From assembly GCA_003024985.2 (NCBI GenBank), contig PXIH01S0002979.1: a stretch of 13,018 nucleotides of DNA, one strand, 5' to 3'. Below, in pieces: positions 1 to 9,477 of the stretch; within the stretch, counting starts at the first letter, position 1; every line of letters starts with the position of its first letter. The translations under genes and the position numbers were made by a program. Origin of the DNA: Euperipatoides rowelli (lineage: Eukaryota > Onychophora > Udeonychophora > Euonychophora > Peripatopsidae). The notes below the pieces were generated by a model. That model ran no database searches. It was not told where the DNA came from and worked only from the letters and a program-made list of their open reading frames with translations.

Positions 1-293
1 TTTTTAATAAGTTAATACTGTTGACCCCACTTAGCAGTGTTCCGATACCTCAATCTCAAAACCATATTTTTAATTTGTTCTCTACAATGAGATGTTTAAA
101 TTTATCCTTTTTCAATTATACTTTAGTTTTAATTTATATTGGCCTGTGTTGTTGTTTTTTGTGATTGAAATTGAATTGCAATTTAAATCTTGTTCATTAA
201 TTCGTATTTAATTTTTAATTTGACTCTTTGTTTGTTTTTATTTTTTGAATTTGAAATCAATTATTGTTCTCATAAGTTGGTCTCCACCTTTTT

Positions 294-347
294 ACGAACT
301 ATTGATGCATAAAAGAATCATTATTCTTTTATGCATCAATAGTTTGT
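294..347. repeat. Near-perfect inverted repeat (25-bp arms, 4-nt loop)
   Basis: Arms 294-318 and 323-347 are reverse complements, with the loop CATT at 319-322. All 25 positions pair if the single G-T wobble at 296/345 is allowed. The arms include ATTGATGCAT and ATGCATCAAT. As RNA or extruded DNA this would be a strong hairpin. It could be a miniature inverted-repeat relic, a small-RNA-like hairpin, or a chance replication-generated palindrome. No flanking target duplication was seen. Confidence 0.85.
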
Positions 348-817
348 TTTATTTTGAAATTTATTACTGTATCAAAGTCATAATGTTATGTTTTATTTCT
401 TTTGANTTGTTTTAAAGGGTTTCCCATTTGATTAGCTGTCTTCCATCTTTTCACCTGCACCTGGCTTATCCTCCCTATCATACCCATAGTTAACAGCACT
501 TTATTAAGTTTGATGTGGGTGATGTAGATAAAAGATGACTGTCAGTGTGTTTCTCTTTTCTATTTTTTATTTCAAATGAATACTTGAAAATTGGTTTAAT
601 CTCAATTAATTTAATTACTAATTTTTATTTATATGTTTTTATGCGTTGGTCTTAGTTAGATAGTTTTTATTTGAAAGAGTATTTAAAGTGGTCATTCTAT
701 ACTTTTAAAAATATGCTGTTTTATAATAATTTGTATTGCTGTTTTTATATATATTTATGATGCCGTCATATGAACTTTCAAATATGTTTAAATGTACCTT
801 ACTAATACAAGTTGTGA

Positions 818-823
818 AATAAA
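818..823 (+). promoter_or_regulatory. Candidate polyadenylation signal
   Basis: Canonical AATAAA, followed within about 30 bases by a TG/T-rich stretch (ACTTTTGTGTAT), the arrangement of a metazoan cleavage and polyadenylation site. AATAAA is common by chance in DNA this AT-rich and no upstream exon is visible, so support is weak. Confidence 0.25.
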
Positions 824-1235
824 GTTGAATTTACTGACTTTTGTGTATATAAGCATTTCCTAGTTATTGTCTTATCAAAACTTTGGATGCTGTACTTTGA
901 AATTCTCTTTTGTGAATTACGACACACGCTGTGAAGGACTGCTTGCTAAAAACTCTATTGTTAAATATTTTATCTTAGCAGCGATTTTTTATTCCGCAAC
1001 TGCGAAACGTGGTGAATTATGGGAAAGGAGCAGAGAAATCCACAGGTAGCAAACCTTGAGTAGAAACACCAAAATCTCAACAAACCAATGCAAGTAGGCT
1101 GTAATGAGGAACTATTTTAATTTTAGCCTATGAGAAATTCTGAATTAAATAAACAAAGGATAATCTGTAAAAAAATGTAGATTAGCTGAAAAAGTAAAAG
1201 GAATTAACATCCAGCCTACTATAAAAACTAATGCA

Positions 1236-1340
1236 ACATGAATCACAAAAATCTTTCAATAAAAATCATTCAATCTTTCTATATCAATCAATTCAATCAA
1301 TCAATCATTCGAGCATTCAATCATTCAATATATTCAAAAT
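1236..1340. repeat. Degenerate (AATC)/(ATTCA) simple repeat
   Basis: Irregular runs of ATCAATCA and CATTCAATCATTCA units on the + strand. They keep a short reading frame open (1231-1482) through codon periodicity. No protein similarity is recognised. It is best described as a decayed microsatellite. Confidence 0.6.
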
Positions 1341-3340
1341 TTGTCATGCTGCGAGTCATAGAAGAAACCATGGTACAGCAAGTGTAAGCTTAGTTAAGTT
1401 ACTACACAATGATGTCAAGCTGTCAGTAGTTCTGAAGAGTGGATCCGAAGAAATTGACCGAAGATTAGTGCCAAGTCCATGAAAAATTCAAATCAAGAAA
1501 GTTTTATAACTCGGATATAATTTCAAACTACTGTATTTTTCAGACCTGACTGATGCTAATTAGAGATCCAAAGTTGCCAGAAGTATCCTACTATAGTTCA
1601 TGAAGATGCTGAAATTTCAAGAGAGTTTGAGTTTGTAAGTGCTGCCATATCCACGATGTCATTCCAAAATTTAAACTTTTGAAATCAAGTCGTGAGCTCA
1701 CCGTGGACATTAACTTTGCGCTTCATGGTAAAATTAATTATAACAGCAAATTTAATTAAGTTAGTTACATTATAGTATGACCATGCAAATTTTTTTTTCA
1801 TATGTTTAAATATTTAAATGGTTCTTTATTTGAAGTAAATGTTATCAAAATTACATAATTTATGAGTAATTTAATTAACTATTACACGTCAAAATTGCTT
1901 TTTATACACTTTTTATTCTGTTCCATTATGGCCTAATGACCGTAATAAAATCTATTATGCATTGCTAAATTTGACTATGGCGTGATCATTCTATTTTTAG
2001 TGTAGACTAGTGTCAGTGTTAGGGGTGTACATACAATGAATAGTTAGTAAGATTTAGTTAATCTAAAAAAAATGTTATTTTTATTTCTTTTTATATTGAT
2101 TTATAGTTTTATTTAGGCGCGTGTGATGGGCTGCATTTAAGATAATTGTAAATCCAATTTTCGAGCGAGGTAATATTTCAATTACCGTGTAGTCTCTAGT
2201 CATTTCTCTGAATGGTGTTGTTTCAAATCAAGTGTAGGATGATCTTTTCTTTTTAGATGCTGTCAAATATTTAGACATGAATATAACCGTTAGCTAGATT
2301 TAAGTCCATACATCTAATTGCATTAAATATTAGATAAACCCGTAATTGATTACACAACCCCAGTAAAATCTTATCACAGGATAGGAAGTTTCAAATGACA
2401 TAAAATAAATATTTGACCAATAGGATAGGTACTGTATGCTTCCATTCTGTGCCCAACCTGGTGGGGTGCAACTCCTACGATGAGTGCCATCAATGGAAGC
2501 CATAGCATAACACAAAATCACAATTAGATTTCACTATTAATGGCATTCATAGGTGATAGGAACAACTTCAATAAAGTTTGATTTTATACATATATAATCT
2601 GAAACGATGTTTTATTTCATAGTCAAGTTTTTTTTTCATTTTTGTTTTATTTAATAGTTAGGGTTAGTTTGACTATAATCTTGATTTCTTCAGACAGTCG
2701 TGACAGGTGCTGTCTGTTGGATTGTAGCCAAACTATTGAAACACACTATTCTAGCTGGGATTCAGCGAAACAAGAATGGCAAGTTTAAAATCTTCTCCAT
2801 TTGTTTTTGCATTTACATTATTTAAAGTTTAGTTCAGACACCTGAACCGCTTAGTTCAAAAAGTTGCAAATTATTCCATCCCTAGTATNCAGGGCCCACA
2901 GAAGGTTAGATACACCCCTGAGGGGCATCCAATTCTACCTTAACAATTAGAGAACTGACTCCCTATAGCAACTGTATATGGGAGAGGGTTAAAAGAGGAA
3001 AAATTGTCAATTTGTTTATTTATGTGTGCAATGATAGAAAAAGATAGTTTCAATGTGAGGTGCAAAGAGTAAAAAAAACATAGTTTATTTTATTTTTTAT
3101 TGAACAATATTAACATTACATTATTTTAAAATTTCATAAAATCCCTAGCCCCAAGGGATGTTGATTTTTATTTACATACTTAAAAGTAATGAAATATTTG
3201 AAAAAAAAATAATAGAAAAAAATTGAGTTAAATAATAGAGATAAATGTATAATAGGAGAGAAAAACGATATGGACAGTTTACAGTGAAAAGATCATAATA
3301 TTGTAAATGTTAATTAGAGTTGAGAGTAGTTGAAATTGAA
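1341..3340. other. AT-rich stretch with no recognised gene
   Basis: Both strands are interrupted by frequent stops. The longest frames (about 60-80 residues, for example minus 2330-2521) resemble no family I know. Small symmetric sequences occur: CAGACAG/CTGTCTG at 2691-2716, and CCCCTGAGGGG near 2917. An N sits near 2889. Nothing here supports an exon, RNA gene or complete mobile element by eye. Confidence 0.4.
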
Positions 3341-3348
3341 GGGTTCCA

Positions 3349-3830
3349 ACACACTTCCGCTTCCGGTAAAGTGACTTCCGGCTCCGGGTCAAAGGTCACT
3401 TAAGGTTCGAATCCAAGATGGCCGACTTCCGGTTCCTGTTTTGGCTAGGTTTAAGAGGTTATAAGAGGAAATGATGTCATATGATGCTATATTAAGATGT
3501 ATTATGGGTTAATATATGTCCCATAATGCATTGTAAAATCCAAGATGGCTGACTTCCTGTTCCTAATTTTACTAGGTTTAAGGGGTTTTAAGACCGGAAA
3601 GTGACATCATTTCAGATTTTCGACTTCCAGTTTGTGTGTTCAAATTTTTTGAACACAAATTCAAGATGGCGGACCCGGAAGTGCATAGAAATGTGCGTGA
3701 GTGACTTAGAGAATTTTTTTCAAAAAAATTTTTTTCCATATAAATTGTATAATTCGTTAATTTATTCAAAATGGTGGAAGGGGCACATTGTCATGATGCA
3801 AAAAATCCAAGATGGCTGCCAAAAAAATTT
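3349..3830. repeat. Satellite-like cluster of CAAGATGGC-type motifs with ETS- and CRE-like sequences
   Basis: CAAGATGGC-type motifs start at 3414, 3541, 3662 and 3808 (CAAGATGGCCG, CAAGATGGCTG, CAAGATGGCGG, CAAGATGGCTG). The first two lie in a clear 127-bp duplication in which GACTTCC, GTTCCT and CTAGGTTTAAG also recur. Nearby are several CTTCCGG or CCGGAAGTG sequences (about 3357-3380, 3426, 3675) and ATGATGTCAT (3471) or its near complement GTGACATCAT (3601). Motifs of the first type match the YY1 consensus, CCGGAAGT the ETS consensus, and TGATGTCA the CRE/ATF type, all known from metazoan promoters. Here the tandem arrangement with decay argues for a repeat family. Regulatory activity is inference only. 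Confidence 0.6.
3635..3657. repeat. Short perfect inverted repeat
   Basis: TGTGTTCAAA (3635-3644) and TTTGAACACA (3648-3657) form a 10-bp perfect stem with a TTT loop. It lies inside the CAAGATGGC-type cluster. No function is assigned. Confidence 0.7.
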
Positions 3831-3839
3831 TTTATGAAA

Positions 3840-4800
3840 ATTTTGAAGAAAAACATTTTTTTTTATTCACATGTAATTCGAAATCTTATGAAATAATGAG
3901 GTGTTACATAAGGGGTCCAATGGCCAACTCATTATAGATTCATAATTTTTTTAATGCATCTGATCAATTTGCAACTTAACAGGATAATTAAGATATGTAT
4001 TTAATATATATTTCCCAAATCTCAAAGTCCTACTGTAATTAATAGATTTATTATAAATTTTTTTCTAATTAAAGTTGCACCGGCACTGACACACCGCCAT
4101 TTTTTTTAAACTTCGTACAGCATAATGTAGATTTCCAAATAGAGCGTACACGATTTAGTTGAGGTAGTATCTTATCTAATGATAAAATGATTAAATATAT
4201 TGATTATATAATTAATCATTTAATTAAAAATATATAGGCTATACAGTATATTAAAGAGATCGTATGTAAAATCTTCCAATGAGAACTGTTGTAATGATAA
4301 TCCTTCCCCCGCTCTATAAACCTATCTCCCCTAATCATTATAAGTGAGTAATAACCTAATATGACTTCATAGGACAAAATAGACAAACCGCTGAAATGAG
4401 CAGCTAAAAATTAGTAGGGATAGATATTAATATAAGCTGATGAATAATTAGAAAAAGTTTATAAATAATCTTACCATACATCAAACAGAGTACTACGGTA
4501 CTACAAGAAACTCCGGAATTTTAATTAAATACATTCAAAATTAATTTCTGTTTTGTACCACCTTTAATTCTTCTAATCTATTATTATAAACTATAGAAAT
4601 ACGATTAAAACTAACTAGAATTTTAAATATAAAAGCCCAAACATCATCGGGAATCACAACATGAGTTTTGCTGTTGCAGTTTTTGAAAGCGTTGACAGCT
4701 GCACAGTTTGATGCACACCCACAGTCTTTTTTTTTAAGTTAATACTTTTTTCAATCTATTAATGTTAAGTGTATTTGTAATAATAAAAATATTATCATTA
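3840..4800. other. AT-rich stretch with no recognised gene
   Basis: No frame of note and no familiar motif on either strand. It contains long A and T runs and a very AT-rich block around 4180-4250 (TTAATTAA, ATATAT). Confidence 0.4.
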
Positions 4801-4801
4801 G

Positions 4802-5267
4802 TTTTTTAAAAATATAAAACACAAGCAAGGTGTTCGTTATTTTTGAAATGCTTTGTCTTAGGCAAACTTTGCAAACATAGACTCCAAGCATGCACATTAG
4901 AGAGAGAGAGAGAACGTTTAAACAACAAGAATGCTTTTGATTCCTATAATTTAAGTAAAACATACATGATTAAAAAAATATAGCCTAATAATTTCATTGC
5001 TAGAGAAAACATACAGTATTAAAAAATAATTCACTACTAGAGTTAAAAAAAATAAACTAGCCTATATCCAATCTCTCAAACATTATAATATGAACTTAGT
5101 TTTAAAAAAATATAAACATCAACAAGTCGTTCATTATTTTTAAAAATGTTTTGCTTCAGACAATATAACCTGTACATTACAGAGAACGCAATGATTGCAT
5201 TTATCAATTCTAAACCACAAGAATGCTTTTGATTCCTATATTTAAGTAAAACATACATGATTAAAAA
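4802..5267. repeat. Diverged direct duplication, copies about 295 bp apart
   Basis: Copy 1 (about 4802-4976) and copy 2 (about 5099-5267) share the same order of blocks: an AAAATATAAA-type start, a GTTCGTTATTTTT or GTTCATTATTTTT block, then ACAAGAATGCTTTTGATTCC and AAGTAAAACATACATGATTA at the end. Copy 1 has an added GA run (about 4901-4913). The last block is nearly identical between copies while the middle has drifted. Similar short frames on the minus strand follow from the duplication and are not evidence of coding. Confidence 0.75.
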
Positions 5268-5277
5268 TCATGTATGT
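5251..5277. repeat. Perfect 12-bp inverted repeat ending duplication copy 2
   Basis: ACATACATGATT (5251-5262), spacer AAA, then AATCATGTATGT (5266-5277). The left arm is the last block of the upstream direct repeat and is also present at the end of copy 1 (about 4961-4972). The right arm exists only in copy 2. This suggests either a small inverted duplication event at the boundary or loss of the right arm from copy 1. Confidence 0.8.
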
Positions 5278-5352
5278 AATATTTTTTAACTTATATAGGC
5301 TACTTAGACTATACATGTTTGATTATTATTATAATACCAATGCATGCACATG

Positions 5353-5568
5353 AGCTATGTTGTTCAAGGCCCTCCAATAACATTTTTTATTAAAAATTAC
5401 TATTTTTATGCTTATAACATATTTTTTAAGAGTTCTAAGATTATTATAAGATACTCATGCATGTATTACCGCTATGTTGTTCAAGGCCCTCCAATAATGT
5501 TTTTGATTAAAATTTATTCTTTTATGACTATAACATATTTTTTAAGAGTTCTAAGATTATCATCATAT
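5353..5568. repeat. Tandem duplication, 118-bp period
   Basis: GCTATGTTGTTCAAGGCCCT begins at 5353 and again at 5471. The following sequence (CCAATAA..., ACTAT or a variant, ATAACATATTTTTTAAGAGT, TCTAAGATTAT) is repeated with few differences. This gives two tandem copies, the second slightly shorter. A + strand frame runs through both only because few stops occur. The array sits just beyond the 3' end of the polymerase pseudogene. Confidence 0.85.
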
Positions 5569-5586
5569 GGGGAAAACTAATTTTAT

Positions 5587-7490
5587 TTATATACTTCGTG
5601 TGTAGTTGGTGAGTTAATAGTATAATTTTTGAGATAAACAGTCTTTATAGTCTTGATGTTCCAGCTTTTTCTTTACTGCGTATTATGAAATCCTCTTAGC
5701 AATTTTCTTCTATATATTATCTGCTATAAAACTATACATTTTAGAGCGGAGTCCTACAAACTCTTTAATAATCTTTAAACTCATTTCATCTTTAAATATA
5801 CCTATAACATTTTTATTAGCTTCTGAGTAGAGGGAGTGTTCTTTAGGATAGTCTGAAGTATCAAACAGTTCCATATTTTCAGCTATGTCTTCATAGAAAT
5901 CCTTAGTTTGAATTTCTTAGGCTAGAGAATTTATATCTGTGAATAACAGCTTAGCCTGGTCTCCATACTTGGGTTTAATATAATCGTAGTGGAAGCCATA
6001 CATTAAAACCTTACTCAACCATAGAATAGTAAACCCTGCGTAAATAGGCCAATTCAACTTTAAAGATCTTTTCTTCATATTAGCAGCTATTAGGTTCTCA
6101 TTAAATATTTTAAAAGTTTTAAATGCTGGAGAAGCAATAAGTTTATGTAGTTTTTTTGTGTTTGTGATGAGCTTAACATTAATTCTGTTTCTTAAATTCT
6201 CCATCGTCTTATCAAAACTGCATTGTTGAGTAATTTAAAATTATATTTTTCAAATGCATTTTTAGCTTTCGCTCTCTGCACAGTGTTGAACTTTATGTAT
6301 GGTTGAAGCCATGCTTCTTGTAAGAATGAAATACCTCTATGAATACAAAGTAATTTTAACTCATATTTCAAATACATTTTTAAATTGGTGCTGTGTACAA
6401 TATAGTTTTTCTTATCATAGAGGTTTGGAACTAGCTTTGTTGATTCCGCTGTATTGATAAAGTTTGAGCTGGTTGTAATTAGGTTTTTCACATATAGAGA
6501 TAACATTTCTTTCTTAATTTTCATTTTTTCTGGTGCTAGTGGTAGCCATTGTGTGAATCATGTAAGTGCTTTGGGTACTCTAAGTCTACTTTGAGCATAT
6601 ATCAGTGTCAGACTCTTCATCGATAGTTTTAACTAAACACTTGATTTCACTTTCTGTAAGCCACTTAAATCCTCGCACTGGCATTTTTAATCATGGCCCA
6701 TCCATAAAGGTTGTTGGCATCTAGGTATGTTATGTATTTAGAAGGGTTGGTAGGGTTGTAATTTTCTATGTATTTATTATTTGCTTCACCGTATCTGTTT
6801 GTGATCATTGATATTCCCCCTCTTATACCTCTCTCTATAAACAAATATATATCTACATCTGTTAAAAGTTCTAGTTCTACTCCTGTCATTTTCAAACAGG
6901 CCTGTCAAGCCAACCCTGCTGCTGTATAAGTATGACATGGATCAATTTTGTAAAGGTTTAAACACAATTTACGATAATTGTCAAACATGTCTGTGAGAAG
7001 CAAATCATTCTGCATATATAAATCATGATATTCACCCAAGAGTTTAAGATTAAACCTAGACCATACATTTTGGGCATGAAGGTAGTCGGCTTCAGACACC
7101 TTTTCACAAGTCAAATCATTCCTGAAAGCTTCTTTAGGTCGGAACATGTTTCAGTGAATTTGTAGGCACCATCTATATAACTATATGGGAAAACTCCTTT
7201 TCTCAATAGTAAATGCACCTTCTCTTCAGGTATGTGGGTTTTTAAAATATAAAAATCCTCTTCAGGTAAATTACTAACAAGTTTGTCTTGTGAGGTGTTC
7301 ATGAATTGGAAGGAATCAATAAAATTTAGGTTACCCATTGAGAAGGAAATATATTTTCCATGTTGGGATTCACAGTGATTTTTTTATTTTTAAATTTTAC
7401 AATTCCTTGCATGATAAGGTGACTATCAAATCCTTTCTGGTTATGAAAAACTATCGGAACTTTATTGCACAAAATGGGTTAGCGATATTT
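5587..7490 (-). pseudogene. Decayed protein-primed family B DNA polymerase (Polinton/Maverick-like)
   Basis: The intact protein would replicate a linear element by protein priming. Blocks read in the correct order on the minus strand across several frames. FHNQKGFDSHLIM (about 7440-7400) matches the Exo II type. It is followed by KYISFSMGNLNFIDSFQFMN (about 7355-7300), then GEYHDLYMQNDLLL (Exo III, Y-x3-D, about 7040). After these come IERGIRGGISMITNRYGEAN, YLDANNLYGWAM (motif A, about 6715), KLVPNL/YIVH, a broken motif B (NNA, frameshift near 6210), and MENLRNRINVKLI through KYGDQAKLLFTDINS (motif C). Motif C reads DINS where DTDS is expected, so a catalytic Asp is lost. In-frame stops lie at 7479, 6905 (where Trp is usual), 5917, 5710, 5683 and 5614. 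Frameshifts occur near 7383, 7145, 6680, 6600, 6540 and 6210. The reading ends at a stop at 5587-5589. The family is clear from the motifs. Assignment to a Polinton/Maverick, an adintovirus-like or another element is inference, as no integrase or capsid genes are seen nearby. Confidence 0.88.
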
Positions 7491-7604
7491 AGTTTTTTTC
7501 AGAAATATTTTTACATCTTTAACCTCATTTGGCGGTGGGAACCTCCAAGTCTGCAGATAACAATGGAACGTCATCTCTACTTGGAAGGGTTTGGCTCCGC
7601 TATC

Positions 7605-7790
7605 ATCATTTGAATCATCCGAGTCTAGTGAGTCATCATCGGATTCAACATCAGAATTGTTTGATGGTATATTTTTAATTTCATCATCATTGATCAAACC
7701 ATCATCATCATCACTATCACTATTTGAATCATCATCCGAATCATTTGAGTCTATTGACATCATCAGATTCAACATCGGAATTATTTAGAG
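7605..7790. repeat. GAT/TCA-rich acidic-coding tract with a 124-bp internal duplication
   Basis: On the + strand this is TCATCATC-rich. On the minus strand it encodes runs of Asp and Ser. A block containing CATCATCGGATTCAACATC starts at 7634 and recurs with two changes at 7758, an offset of 124 bp. Because 124 is not a multiple of three, the duplicate is read in another frame, which adds one of the frame breaks of the pseudogene. The + strand frame 7591-7788 (Ser-rich) is the antisense shadow. Confidence 0.75.
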
Positions 7791-7859
7791 GTAGCCTATA
7801 TCCTCATCATCAGAATCATAAATATTAACATGATGAGGGGGTACATTACTATGATCCAG

Positions 7860-8415
7860 GGAATAAGAATGTGAAGGACCGGGTTGTGGTGAAAAATCTC
7901 TCGGTCGAGTACCCCATACCTGACGAGGAGATACCAGAGATGGTGAAAGATCCTATGAATCTTTTTCCATCTGTGATATGTCCGATTCGTCAGTTAGGGC
8001 ATAGTCGACAAAAGGCTTTTTCACTATGGGTGAATCTAGTGATGTATCCCNGCCTTTATGTTTTAAAACTTGGGGTGAATTTATAATATTCTTAATAGTA
8101 GACCTAACACTAGGTCTAATATTAAAATTTGATAAAAAAAACAGTTGATTTTAATATAGGACTATTATTAAAATCATTATCATAAAAATTATATGGAGGG
8201 AGTACAGCACTATCATCGGATTGAGGCAAAAAAGTCTTCGGTCGATCATCCAAGGCCTAGCTGATGTGGAGGAGATACCGGGGATGCTGGAAGATCCGAT
8301 GAATCTTCTACCATTTGTGATATGTCCGATTCATCAGTTATGGCATAATCAATCGATAATTTTTTCACAATGGGTGAATCAAGTGGTGTACCCCCGCCCT
8401 TACGCTTTAAAATAG
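7860..8415. repeat. 344-bp tandem duplication inside the polymerase relic
   Basis: The sequence with GGGTGAATCTAGTGATG at 8028 recurs as GGGTGAATCAAGTGGTG at 8372, an offset of 344 bp, with similarity over roughly 200 bases. On the minus strand both copies encode an LDSPIVKK block followed by a TDESDISQM block and a Pro/Ser-rich tail, so the duplicated unit is a coding domain. An offset of 344, one base short of 345, fits an in-frame duplication that later lost a base. Copy 1 contains one N (about 8051). Confidence 0.8.
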
Positions 8416-8985
8416 GTGGGGACTTTGTAGTACAAGTCTTAACATTAGACTTTAAAATAGGAACCTATGATGGTGCTTATACAGTGGATTTGGTTATATT
8501 AGAATTTAAAATAAGCCTTGGTATTATTCTTGGCTTAATAATGATTGGTGGTATAGTAACTTTTAAATAGGTGGTTGTACATTTAAAACATTAACCTGTG
8601 ATGGAATATTAGAATTAATAATAGGTCTAATACTAGGCTTGACATTAGATTTTAATACTGGATTAATATGTGAAACATTAGGCATTAATATATAAGATGG
8701 TGGTATCCTAACTTCAACAGTAATTTAATATTAGGCTTTAAAATAGGTATAATATGAGCTTGTGAAACTTTAGATTTTAAAACATTTTAATTTGGTTTTC
8801 AAAACCAGGGGGTGGGGGCAAAGTTTTGTACGAATTCATTTGTGAAAAAGTATTANNTGTTGGTATAGAATTAATAAATTTTACCTTATTCAGTCGATTT
8901 TCAGTATGGGCCCGATGTATGTTTATTTCAATCACTAAAGGAGATGGTTCTTCCAAGCTAGACTGTTAAAAGCTGAATGAAGTTG

Positions 8986-9093
8986 CTGCCTCAAAGCTTT
9001 GTTCCGATGAAATCTGCTAGCTGGAGATGGTATGTCAAAGGTGGACTGATTGTGCCTCTGGTGAAATCAGCTAACTGGAGATGCTATATCAAA
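8986..9093. repeat. Two 54-bp tandem repeats (18 codons)
   Basis: GAAATCTGCTAGCTGGAGAT (around 9010) is repeated as GAAATCAGCTAACTGGAGAT (around 9064), and TATGTCAAAGGTGG as TATATCAAAGCTGG, exactly 54 bp apart. On the minus strand this is FDI-A/P-SP-x-S-x-FH repeated with an 18-residue period. The preserved codon period supports coding ancestry. Confidence 0.7.
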
Positions 9094-9110
9094 GCTGGTT
9101 GCAAATAGTG

Positions 9111-9477
9111 TGTTAAATCTGGACTGGCTTTTTTATAATTTGAAAAAAAGAAAACTCTCAATAGAACAATACCGTACTTGGTGTGATTCTAATGAAAACC
9201 CAAGAATTAATTATTTAAAGTGGGAACATTAAGGTTTTTATAGCCTCCCCTCAAAAAGATCTAAGATAAAAATCAGCTCAATAAGATAATATGCTGTTTG
9301 ATAGTAACATCTGCATTGCACTTCAATATTGTAATAAAATGAATTTAATTTTCTCTTCTATTTGTAATACTACTATTCAAAAAATAAATTAAAAAAACAT
9401 TAGTTTTCATTATACAAGGAAAATAGAAAATTATTTTATGTTAATATAATTGTACTTTAATTATAAAATGCTGTTAC
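9111..9477. other. AT-rich stretch, no recognised gene
   Basis: No reliable continuation of the polymerase reading, although a short minus-strand stretch just above 9110 (KASPDLTHYLQPA) could be a little more of it. I see no terminal repeat or neighbouring element gene. Confidence 0.35.

Larger units (their letters stand above)
1..866. other. T-rich non-coding stretch, possible 3' UTR of an upstream gene
   Basis: The + strand is T-rich with many short T runs and no reading frame of useful length. It ends in an AATAAA signal followed by a GT/T-rich stretch. This base bias and ending are what a metazoan 3' untranslated region looks like, so an upstream + strand gene may end here. No coding exon is visible to support that, and ordinary AT-rich intergenic DNA is an equally good reading. 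The hairpin at 294-347 lies inside it. Confidence 0.25.
7479..9110 (-). pseudogene. Low-complexity N-terminal region of the polymerase pseudogene
   Basis: Upstream of the polymerase motifs the minus strand keeps a protein-like reading, with stops and frame changes. From the N-terminal side: two 18-residue repeats with FDI[AP]SP cores (9093-8986); an open stretch at about 8955-8780 containing SSLEEPSPLVIEINIHRAH and, after a Met at 8839, MNSYKTLPPPPGFENQI; a Pro/Ile/Lys/Asn-rich region with PILKSNV-type units (8740-8420); two copies of an LDSPIVKK...TDESDISQM domain (about 8410-8215 and 8070-7800); an Asp/Ser tract (7770-7600); then KPFQVEMTFHCYLQTWRF leading in the same frame, across the stop at 7479, into the Exo II block. 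The shared frame suggests one polypeptide with the polymerase. A recognisable Exo I (D-x-E) block is not seen between the acidic tract and Exo II. The start could be Met 8839 or lie further upstream. Function of this region is unknown. Confidence 0.6.

Noticed and set aside
1231-1482. 83-residue + strand frame
   Set aside because: The first half is an AATC-type simple repeat, the second half has no recognised similarity, and no splice context is evident.
2691-2716. CAGACAG/CTGTCTG inverted repeat
   Set aside because: Seven-base arms with a 12-base gap are expected by chance in a window this long.
4751-5258. Two similar minus-strand peptides containing YRNQKHSC (4751-4963 and 5076-5258)
   Set aside because: The similarity comes from the underlying direct DNA duplication. 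Only short blocks are conserved and no family is recognised.
7871-8415. + strand open frames (7871-8086 and 8221-8415) that resemble each other
   Set aside because: They are antisense shadows of the duplicated minus-strand domain; the minus-strand reading joins in frame with the polymerase.
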